Assembly: GCA_025928535.1 (NCBI GenBank)
Contig: JAICJJ010000247.1
Span: 1 to 5,270 of the forward strand
Origin: Thermomicrobiales bacterium
GTDB taxonomy: Bacteria > Chloroflexota > Chloroflexia > Thermomicrobiales > UBA6265
Direction: 5' to 3'
Length of the DNA stretch: 5,270 nucleotides
How positions within the stretch are numbered: the first letter of the stretch is position 1; each line of letters starts with the position of its first letter. The notes under the pieces are model-generated. The model saw only the letters and a list, made by a program, of their open reading frames with translations, searched no databases and was not told the origin of the DNA. This document shows, in pieces, positions 1 to 4,598 of the stretch. Made by a program: the position numbers and the translations under genes.

Positions 1-729
1 AAGACGCACGTCTTCACCACGATCACCGGGGCGATGAAAAACGCGTTCGGCGGCTTGCTCAACCACCGCCGCCACATGACCCACGCCGTGATCGACGAAA
101 CGTTGGTCGATCTGCTCCAGATTCAGCAAGACATCCACAGCGGCCTCTTCGCCGTCATGGACGGCACGTTTGCGGGCGACGGCGCCGGGCCGCGAGCGAT
201 GCGGCCGCACGAAAAGGACATTCTGCTCGCCAGCGCCGATCAGGTCGCGATTGACGCGATCAGCGCGAAGATGCAGGGGTTCGATCCGATGAGCCTGCCG
301 TTCATCCGGATCGCGCACGAAAAGGGGCTCGGCGTCGGCGATCCGAAAGAGATCGAAATCGTCGGCCACGACATATCGCTCGAAGACTGGAAATTCGTCC
401 GGGAAGACACCTTCGCCTCGAAAGGGCAGCACCTGATCTACCACGGACCGCTCAAGCGATTCGAAAAGCCGCTGCTGCAATCGCCGCTGGTGCCGTGGAG
501 TTATTTCGCGTCGAACTTCTATCACAATGTCTACTGGTATCCGGTCGTCGGCCGGCGGCGTGTCAAGCAGGCGCTCGACACCAAATGGGGGAGGCTGTTC
601 CAGAATTATGGCGATGGCCGGGTCGTCTTGCCGGGACCGGAGCCGAAACCGACGGCGATCGCGGCGGGCGGCGCGGTCGGCTTGCTGGCGGCGATGGTGC
701 TGGCCGCGAAAGCGATCCGGCGTGGATAG
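1..729 (+). CDS. DUF362 domain-containing protein, C-terminal part (5' end outside window)
   Basis: The reading frame is open from base 1, so the gene starts upstream and the first Met at 34 is probably internal. The first residues, KTHVFTTITGAMKNAFGG, match the conserved DUF362 block (Lys/His, then TGAxKNxFG). Further family hallmarks follow: an Asp-Gly segment with GDGAGP near residues 55-65, LLASADQVAIDAISAKMQGFDP near 78-97, and IAHEKGLGVGDP ending near 115. The 242 visible residues cover roughly the second half or more of a typical family member. The last 25 residues form a hydrophobic Ala/Gly/Leu helix ending in RRG, which suggests a membrane anchor at the extreme C-terminus. DUF362 has no settled biochemical role; some members sit beside ferredoxin-like domains, but no Cys cluster is visible here. 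The family call is firm and the function unknown. Confidence 0.85.
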   Translation, partial: KTHVFTTITGAMKNAFGGLLNHRRHMTHAVIDETLVDLLQIQQDIHSGLFAVMDGTFAGDGAGPRAMRPHEKDILLASADQVAIDAISAKMQGFDPMSLPFIRIAHEKGLGVGDPKEIEIVGHDISLEDWKFVREDTFASKGQHLIYHGPLKRFEKPLLQSPLVPWSYFASNFYHNVYWYPVVGRRRVKQALDTKWGRLFQNYGDGRVVLPGPEPKPTAIAAGGAVGLLAAMVLAAKAIRRG

Positions 730-739
730 CGGGTGGTGA

Positions 740-774
740 GGGCGCGGCGCCGGGTGGGGCCGGCCGTCGCGCCC
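740..774. terminator. Nested GC hairpin after the DUF362 gene
   Basis: A 7-bp outer stem (740-746 GGGCGCG with 768-774 CGCGCCC) encloses a 5-bp inner stem (749-753 GCCGG with 760-764 CCGGC) and a 6-base loop. It begins 10 bases after the DUF362 stop codon. No T-run follows, so it is not a canonical intrinsic terminator. It could end transcription in a high-GC genome or protect the 3' end of the mRNA. The pairing is seen; the role is inferred. Confidence 0.35.
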
Positions 775-783
775 CGTCGTGAA

Positions 784-814
784 GCCGGATCGGGGTTCGA
801 GTCCCGGCTGGATT
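784..814 (+). other. tRNA T-arm-like sequence (possible tRNA 3' remnant)
   Basis: Bases 794-804 read GGTTCGAGTCC, a perfect match to the tRNA B-box/T-loop consensus. The T stem around it is imperfect: 4 of 5 pairs form between 791-795 and 803-807. No matching 5' acceptor strand, D-arm or anticodon arm is visible in the preceding 60 bases, so this is not a complete tRNA. An alternative fold pairs 784-788 (GCCGG) with 804-808 (CCGGC). It may be a degenerate tRNA end left by an integration event, or a chance match. Confidence 0.25.
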
Positions 815-820
815 GGCAAG

Positions 821-829
821 GGAGGGTGA
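821..829 (+). promoter_or_regulatory. Ribosome binding site deciding the 837 start
   Basis: The purine-rich run GGAGGGTGA lies 7 bases before the ATG at 837 (core GGAGG 11 bases, GGTGA 7 bases upstream). It favours this ATG over the in-frame TTG at 813, which would place the purine run inside the coding sequence. Confidence 0.55.
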
Positions 830-836
830 GCGTTCG

Positions 837-1202
837 ATGGTCCAGATTCACCAGATCGTCGGGACGCTGGTCGTCCTGGCATACGCGCTGTTGGTGATCC
901 TGAATATCGTCCGGCTGACCGGTCGGGTCATGCCGGCGGTTCGGGTCGTCTCGATCGTGGCGGCGGCGTTGCTGCTGCTGCAATATGTCCTCGGCTTCGG
1001 GTTGCTGAGCACGCGGCATTACATCCCGCCGATCCACTACATCGTCGCCTTGCTCGCGATCATCACCGTCGGCGCCGAGCATGGCTACGCCAGCAGCCGG
1101 CAATCGACGCGGGCGCAACAACTGGCGTCGTTCATCGCGACGCTGGCGACGTTGGTGCTCGTCGTGGTGGCCTACAGCATCGGACAGGCGAACGGGAGTT
1201 GA
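837..1202 (+). CDS. Small four-helix membrane protein of unknown function
   Basis: This encodes a 121-residue, very hydrophobic protein with four predicted membrane helices at roughly residues 7-27, 37-57, 63-80 and 96-116. Short polar links contain most of the charged residues (R26, R30, R36, R60, R88, R92). Four histidines lie at or near helix ends (H5, H61, H67, H82), a layout reminiscent of small haem-binding or cytochrome b561-like bundles, but I recognise no defining motif. There is no cleavable signal sequence. An in-frame TTG at 813 would add eight residues, but the ATG at 837 has the better ribosome binding site. The stop codon is two bases before the likely GTG start of the methyltransferase gene, so the two are probably co-transcribed. 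The gene is well supported; its function is unknown. Confidence 0.8.
   Translation: MVQIHQIVGTLVVLAYALLVILNIVRLTGRVMPAVRVVSIVAAALLLLQYVLGFGLLSTRHYIPPIHYIVALLAIITVGAEHGYASSRQSTRAQQLASFIATLATLVLVVVAYSIGQANGS
1194..1198 (+). promoter_or_regulatory. Ribosome binding site deciding the 1205 start
   Basis: GGGAG ends 6 bases before the GTG at 1205, a normal spacing. It directly abuts the alternative in-frame TTG at 1199, leaving no spacer, so GTG is the better start. The site lies inside the last codons of the upstream membrane-protein gene. Confidence 0.5.
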
Positions 1203-1204
1203 CG

Positions 1205-2125
1205 GTGGCACATGATCGGCCGCTCGCGGATCGCCTGACCGCCAGGCGACCATTGCTGCTCGACGCGGCGATGGGCACGGAACTCGATCGCCGCGGCGTC
1301 CGAACGACCCTGCCGCTCTGGTCGGCGATCGGCCTCATCGACGCGCCCGAGGTCGTGCGGCAGATTCACATGGACAATCTGGCGGCGGGCGCCGACATCA
1401 TCACGACCGACACCTTTCGCGCCACCGGCCGCGTGTTTCTGAAGGCCGGGCGAGATCCGGACGAAGGGGTTCTACTGAACGCGATGGCGGTCGCGATGGC
1501 CCGCGCCGCGCGCGAGCAGGCGAGTCGACCCGACGTGCTGATCGCCGGTTCGATCGCGCCGCTGGAAGATTGCTACTCCCCGTGGCTGTCGCCCGCGCCG
1601 GAAATGGCGTTCGCCGAACATGCCGAGCAGGCGCGGGCGCTGGCCGCGGCCGGAGCCGATTTCCTGATGGTCGAAACGATGCCGCTGATCGCCGAAGCGG
1701 AAGCGGCCTTGCGCGCCGCGCGCGAGACCGGACTGGACGCGACGATCGGCTTCGTCTGCGCCCCGCCGGAGCCGGACCAGCCGGTCCGCCTGCTGAGTGG
1801 CGAGCCGCTCGCCGAGGCGGTCGCGCAGATGGCGCGGCTGGAGCCAGCCGCGATCTTCGTCAACTGCGCCGCGCCGGCGGTCATCACGGCCGCGCTACGG
1901 GAATTGCGCGGCCTGACCGATCGGCCGATCGGGGGCTATGCCAATCTCGGGCTTGTCGATGACGAGCGCGGCTGGGAGCCGGACGCGTCAGTTTCCGGGG
2001 CGGCCTATTCCGCCGCGGCCGCCGACTGGCTCGAAGCGGGCGCCAGCATCATCGGTGGTTGCTGCGGCACGACGCCGGAACACATTCGCGCGCTGCGACG
2101 GTTGATCGACGCCCGCGCCGCCTGA
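1205..2125 (+). CDS. Homocysteine S-methyltransferase family protein
   Basis: The 306-residue product is a single-domain, zinc-dependent methyltransferase of the MmuM/BHMT type, expected to move a methyl group from a donor such as S-methylmethionine or betaine to homocysteine, giving methionine in the cytoplasm. The N-terminal barrel motif is LLLDAAMGTEL at residues 17-27; the common form is DGAMGTEL, so Ala21 replaces the usual Gly. All three zinc-ligand cysteines are present: Cys221 in VNCAAP and Cys286-Cys287 in GGCCGTTPEHI. GADIITTDTF (strand 2) and the LMVETMP block are also typical. There is no cobalamin domain, so this is not full-length MetH. The methyl donor cannot be read from the sequence. 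An in-frame TTG at 1199 would overlap the upstream stop by four bases, but the GTG has better spacing. The gene follows the membrane protein by two bases. Confidence 0.9.
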   Translation: MAHDRPLADRLTARRPLLLDAAMGTELDRRGVRTTLPLWSAIGLIDAPEVVRQIHMDNLAAGADIITTDTFRATGRVFLKAGRDPDEGVLLNAMAVAMARAAREQASRPDVLIAGSIAPLEDCYSPWLSPAPEMAFAEHAEQARALAAAGADFLMVETMPLIAEAEAALRAARETGLDATIGFVCAPPEPDQPVRLLSGEPLAEAVAQMARLEPAAIFVNCAAPAVITAALRELRGLTDRPIGGYANLGLVDDERGWEPDASVSGAAYSAAAADWLEAGASIIGGCCGTTPEHIRALRRLIDARAA

Positions 2126-2148
2126 GCGACTGACAGATCGAGCGGAAC

Positions 2149-2168
2149 CCGCCGGCCACTGCCGGCGG
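2149..2168. terminator. Perfect hairpin after the methyltransferase gene
   Basis: An 8-bp perfect stem (2149-2156 CCGCCGGC with 2161-2168 GCCGGCGG) has a 4-base loop and begins 23 bases past the methyltransferase stop codon. It is very stable and well placed to end the operon. No T-run follows directly; only a TTTT lies about 30 bases on. A factor-assisted or GC-type terminator is the most plausible reading. Confidence 0.55.
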
Positions 2169-2269
2169 ATGTTGGCGTTCGTTTGCCCGCTCTGGGTAGT
2201 TTTCCCGCCTCCTTGCCGGTCCGATTTAGTCAATGCTCGCCATAGGCGCGGCGGCCGTGGCGTCATATG

Positions 2270-2302
2270 AACGAAGCGGATTTGATCGCTCCACCGCTTG
2301 TT
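2270..2302 (+). promoter_or_regulatory. Leader hairpin just upstream of the Cys-rich gene
   Basis: AAC plus AAGCGG (2270-2279, with one bulged G at 2273) can pair with CCGCTTGTT (2294-2302), giving a 9-bp bulged stem with a 14-base loop. It ends 6 bases before the AGGAGG ribosome binding site at 2309-2314. If this region is transcribed, the stem could influence translation or mRNA stability. It could also be chance in a GC-rich leader. Confidence 0.25.
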
Positions 2303-2308
2303 GAGCCG

Positions 2309-2314
2309 AGGAGG
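2309..2314 (+). promoter_or_regulatory. Consensus ribosome binding site of the Cys-rich gene
   Basis: AGGAGG is a full anti-16S match, 4 bases before the ATG at 2319. It fixes that start over the in-frame TTG at 2298, which lies upstream of the site. The strong match suggests efficient translation. Confidence 0.7.
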
Positions 2315-2318
2315 AGCA

Positions 2319-2825
2319 ATGGATCCCAACCGCTTCGATGCACTGGTCCGCGCCGCGGGCCGATCGCCCCGGCCGCCGTCGCGCCGCACGCTCCTGCGGT
2401 CGCTGGGAGGCGGCGCGCTGTCGGCGCTGCTCGTTCCCGCCTTCCTGGACGAAGCGGACGCCCGGAAAAAGAAGAAGAAGCCGAAGAAGTGCAAAGCCGG
2501 TCAGAAGCGCTGCGGCGCCAAATGCGTCCCGCAGACCGATTGCTGCAAGGACGTCGAGTGCGACCGGGTCCATCGCGAAGGCTGTTACCAAGGCCGCTGC
2601 GGCTGCGGCACGTCGGAAATTCGCGACAGCAAGGGGTATTGTGGTCCCTTCCCGAATTGCAAGAGCACGGGGCTCATTTGCACCTCTAACGGGGACTGCT
2701 GCTCGGGCCGCTGCACGATCGACGACGGCAATGGCCAGCGGCGCTGCGACCGCGGCGATCGCCTGTGCATCCTCGACCTCGATTGCAATCCGGGGCTCCA
2801 GCGTCTCGGCTGGATGTGCGACTGA
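2319..2825 (+). CDS. Tat-exported cysteine-rich protein with knottin-like motifs
   Basis: This is a 168-residue protein. Its N-terminus has a twin-arginine signal: SRRTLLR at residues 21-27, a hydrophobic stretch at 28-43, and an Ala-Asp-Ala cleavage site at 46-48. The mature part opens with a lysine block (RKKKKKPKK, 49-57) and then carries all 19 cysteines between residues 58 and 167. Two adjacent-Cys motifs stand out, DCC at 74-76 and DCCSGRC at 126-132, the latter typical of inhibitor-cystine-knot and Dickkopf-like folds. Export by Tat implies that the protein folds, or binds a cofactor, before crossing the membrane. I recall similar proteins (Tat signal, Lys run, Cys-rich tail) as common and multi-copy in Thermomicrobiales; their role is unknown. 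No partner gene is evident, since the gene stands alone between a terminator-like hairpin and a convergent intergenic region. Confidence 0.85.
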   Translation: MDPNRFDALVRAAGRSPRPPSRRTLLRSLGGGALSALLVPAFLDEADARKKKKKPKKCKAGQKRCGAKCVPQTDCCKDVECDRVHREGCYQGRCGCGTSEIRDSKGYCGPFPNCKSTGLICTSNGDCCSGRCTIDDGNGQRRCDRGDRLCILDLDCNPGLQRLGWMCD

Positions 2826-2833
2826 ACGATGAC

Positions 2834-2857
2834 GAGTCGAGGAGTCGAGGATTCGAG
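2834..2857 (+). repeat. 8-base tandem array, three units
   Basis: Three consecutive 8-base units read GAGTCGAG, GAGTCGAG and GATTCGAG; the third has one change. The array starts 8 bases after the stop codon of the Cys-rich gene. A related array in the opposite orientation lies at 3035-3058, next to the stop codon of the converging dehydrogenase gene. Confidence 0.6.
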
Positions 2858-2892
2858 CGGAACGTGGGCATGCGACGGAGGCGGCGCCACCC

Positions 2893-2975
2893 GTCGTCAT
2901 GCTGAGCCACAGCGAAGCATCTCGTTTACTGAAACAATGAACGACGAGATCCTTCGCTCCGCTCAGGATGACGAC
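2893..2975. repeat. Large imperfect palindrome, dispersed-repeat type
   Basis: The left arm 2893-2925 begins GTCGTCATGCTGAGC and ends AGCGAAGCATCTCGT. The reverse complement of the right arm 2944-2975 begins GTCGTCATCCTGAGC and ends AGCGAAGGATCTCGT. Thirty of about 32 positions pair, with two G-G or C-C mismatches and a central CAC/GG interruption; the spacer is 18 bases. The CATxCTGAGC...GCGAAGxATCTC wording matches an intergenic inverted repeat that I recall in many GC-rich environmental genomes. Between two converging genes it would form a very long RNA hairpin in either direction, so it could act as a bidirectional terminator or be a MITE/REP-like mobile palindrome. No transposase is nearby. 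Bases 2971-2979 and 2987-2995 at its right edge also repeat ACGACCCCG directly. Confidence 0.75.
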
Positions 2976-3034
2976 CCCGTAGGACTACGACCCCGCATGA
3001 TGACGGCCCCTCGGAGACGCCTGGCCGACACGCT

Positions 3035-3058
3035 TCTCGACTTGCCGACTTGCCGACT
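3035..3058 (-). repeat. 8-base tandem array, inverted partner of 2834-2857
   Basis: Read on the minus strand from 3058, the sequence is AGTCGGCA, AGTCGGCA, AGTCGAGA: three 8-base units sharing AGTCG. It begins 6 bases after the TAG stop codon of the dehydrogenase gene. The third unit shares AGTCGAG with the plus-strand array on the other side of the palindrome, so the two arrays form an inverted pair around the intergenic region. Confidence 0.55.
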
Positions 3059-3064
3059 GCTCGT

Positions 3065-3826
3065 CTACCGCATCTGCAACCCGCCGTCGATGTTGATCGC
3101 TTGTCCGGTCAGGTACGCCGCGTCGTCCGAGGCGAGAAAGGCGACGACGCCGGCGATGTCGTCCGGCGTGCCGAAACGACCGAGCGGCACGGCGGCCAGT
3201 TCGTCGGCGAAGACGGCCTCAGGCGTCCGGTTCGTCGCGGCGGCCCGGCGGCCGACGGCGGCGACGTAGAGATCGGTCATGATGTGGCCGGGGCAGACGG
3301 CGTTGACGCGGACGCCGCTTGGCCCGAGTTCGCGCGCCAGCGCCTGCGTCAGCGCGATGACGCCCGCTTTCGCCGCGCCGTAGGCGGCCGAGCCGGCGGG
3401 CGTGTCGCGGCCGAAGACGGAACTGACGGCGACGATCGCGCCGCCGCGCTGCCGCTCCATCGCCCGCGCCGCCGCTCGGCAGGCGTGAAAGACGCCGTCG
3501 AGAGTGGTCGCCATCAGTCGGCGGAACAGTTCGTCGCTCAATTCGGCGACGCGGGCGCCGCCGCCGATGCCGGCGTTGGCGACCAGCAGGTCGAGCCGCT
3601 CGCCCCGCGCCAGCACGTCCGCGACGAGCGCATCGACCGCCGCCGGGTCCGTGACATCGCAGTGGACCCCCTCGGCGCCGAACGTCGCGGCCTTCGTCGC
3701 AACGTCCGGATCGACGTCGGCGATCCAGACGGCGGCGCCTTCGCCGGCCAGCCGGCGGGCGATCCCGAGGCCGATGCCGTTCGCGCCGCCCGTGACGACG
3801 GCGGTCTTGCCAATGAATCGTTGCAT
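3065..3826 (-). CDS. Short-chain dehydrogenase/reductase (classical SDR)
   Basis: The 253-residue product is a single-domain, cytoplasmic NAD(P)-dependent oxidoreductase; the substrate is unknown. Rossmann hallmarks are TGGANGIG at residues 12-19, Asp37 after the second strand (favouring NAD over NADP), CDVTD at 56-60 and NAG at 84-86. The catalytic residues Ser136, Tyr149 and Lys153 have the usual spacing (S-x12-Y-x3-K), followed by NAVCPG and the C-terminal LTGQAINIDGG. The usual catalytic-tetrad Asn of the NLxGxF helix is Thr108 here (TLDGVF). The ATG at 3826 places the glycine-rich motif at the normal distance from the N-terminus, with AGGGGAA at 3839-3845 upstream on the same strand, though 12 bases away. 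Upstream in-frame starts (GTG 3865, ATG 3859) lack a binding site. A 106-base gap separates it from the isomerase gene, so co-transcription is possible but not assured. Confidence 0.9.
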   Translation of the reverse strand: MQRFIGKTAVVTGGANGIGLGIARRLAGEGAAVWIADVDPDVATKAATFGAEGVHCDVTDPAAVDALVADVLARGERLDLLVANAGIGGGARVAELSDELFRRLMATTLDGVFHACRAAARAMERQRGGAIVAVSSVFGRDTPAGSAAYGAAKAGVIALTQALARELGPSGVRVNAVCPGHIMTDLYVAAVGRRAAATNRTPEAVFADELAAVPLGRFGTPDDIAGVVAFLASDDAAYLTGQAINIDGGLQMR

Positions 3827-3867
3827 GCCTGCGCTCGCTTCCCCTGTCGCGTGGTTCATGCGCACAT

Positions 3868-3907
3868 GATGCGGCCGGGACGGCGACCATGGAGCGCGTG
3901 CCGCATC
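3868..3907. repeat. Inverted repeat between isomerase and dehydrogenase genes
   Basis: GATGCGGC (3868-3875) and GCCGCATC (3900-3907) are perfect 8-base inverted copies separated by 24 bases. They lie in the gap between the leftward isomerase stop (3933) and the dehydrogenase start (3826). They could form a weak attenuator or terminator hairpin or an operator. The long loop and lack of a T-run keep confidence low. Confidence 0.3.
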
Positions 3908-3932
3908 GGGTTGGGCGCGCGTGCCGGAGGCG

Positions 3933-4598
3933 TCAGGCTGGCAATTCGATCGGTTGGAGCGGCATCATCGGCGGATGGAGCACGACCGTCTCGCCGCGCG
4001 CCGCCAGCCGCTCGCGAGCCGCGACGCAAACGCTGTGGGCGACGATCAGGTGGGCGTCTTCGACCACCTCGATCCGGTCCGACGGGACGCGGATGACGCG
4101 ATCGGCCAACCGGGCGATGCGGCCGCCGCTACGGCCGCTGACGGCGAGCGTTTCGACGCCGAGCAATGCGGCGGCTTCGACGGCGGCGACCACGTTGGGG
4201 GAATTGCCGCTGGCGCTGATCGCGATCAGGAGGTCGCCCGGTTGCGCCAGCGAGCGGAGTTGCTCGGCGAAGACGCGGTCGTAGGACGTATCGTTGGCCC
4301 AGGCCGTCAGAAGGGGCACATTGTCGGTCAGAGCGACCACGCGAAAGGTGGGAGGGCCGTCGCGGCGGGTTCCTTTCGCCAGATCGCAGGCCATGTGCGA
4401 CGCCGTCGCGGCGCTGCCGCCGTTGCCGACGATGAAGACGACGCCGCCCCGCGCCTGGCAATCGAGCAGACGATTCGCCGCCTGGGCGACGGCCGTCACG
4501 TCGATCTCGGCCGCCACGTCGGCGATTTCCGTCCAATAGCCGGCGATCGCGGCGCGCATGGCCGGCATGCCGCGCCGGCCAGGTTCACTGCGGGTCAT
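3933..4598 (-). CDS. gmhA: SIS-domain sugar-phosphate isomerase, GmhA-like (sedoheptulose 7-phosphate isomerase)
   Basis: The product is 221 residues, slightly longer than E. coli GmhA. Family blocks appear in order: the SIS phosphate-binding GNGGSA at residues 58-63, SHMACDLAKGT, ALTDNVPLLTAWANDTSYDRVFAEQL in the middle, SASGNSPNV from 128, and EDAHLIVAH near 180-188. The expected reaction is sedoheptulose 7-phosphate to D-glycero-D-manno-heptose 7-phosphate, the first step of heptose synthesis, in the cytoplasm. By alignment from memory, metal-ligand positions are His68, Asp72 (Glu in E. coli), Glu180 (Gln in E. coli) and His188. Two ATGs sit side by side at 4601 and 4598; the second lies 6 bases from GGGAGG, the first only 3, so 4598 is preferred. 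Either start overlaps the upstream kinase stop, implying translational coupling. A DiaA-like or other SIS role is less likely given the kinase neighbour. Confidence 0.82.
   Translation of the reverse strand: MTRSEPGRRGMPAMRAAIAGYWTEIADVAAEIDVTAVAQAANRLLDCQARGGVVFIVGNGGSAATASHMACDLAKGTRRDGPPTFRVVALTDNVPLLTAWANDTSYDRVFAEQLRSLAQPGDLLIAISASGNSPNVVAAVEAAALLGVETLAVSGRSGGRIARLADRVIRVPSDRIEVVEDAHLIVAHSVCVAARERLAARGETVVLHPPMMPLQPIELPA

Noticed and set aside
730..820. Complete tRNA gene ending near the T-arm-like motif
   Set aside because: No D-arm, anticodon arm or matching acceptor strand could be drawn in the preceding bases; only the T-arm resemblance remains.
606..1253. Minus-strand open frame of 215 codons across the first intergenic gap
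   Set aside because: It runs antisense to the DUF362 end and the whole membrane-protein gene, is Arg/Pro/Asp-rich as expected of GC-rich shadow frames, and shows no recognisable domain.
2213..2246. Sigma-70 promoter (TTGCCG with CATAGG) ahead of the Cys-rich gene
   Set aside because: The spacing is 22 bases and the -10 match is only three of six, so it is not supported.
2226..2900. Minus-strand open frame of 224 codons opposite the Cys-rich gene
   Set aside because: It is an Ala/Arg/Val-rich antisense shadow; the plus-strand frame has a Tat signal, an AGGAGG site and patterned cysteines.
2893..3058. CRISPR array
   Set aside because: The repeats are palindrome arms and 8-base tandem units without unique spacers of regular length, and no cas gene is present.
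2829..3269. Plus-strand open frame covering the central intergenic region
   Set aside because: It reads through the palindrome and into the antisense of the SDR, with no ribosome binding site or domain.
3050..4096. Plus-strand open frame of 348 codons opposite the dehydrogenase gene
   Set aside because: It mirrors the SDR on the other strand; composition is low-complexity Arg/Ala/Gly/Asp and no motif is seen, whereas the minus-strand frame has complete SDR motifs.
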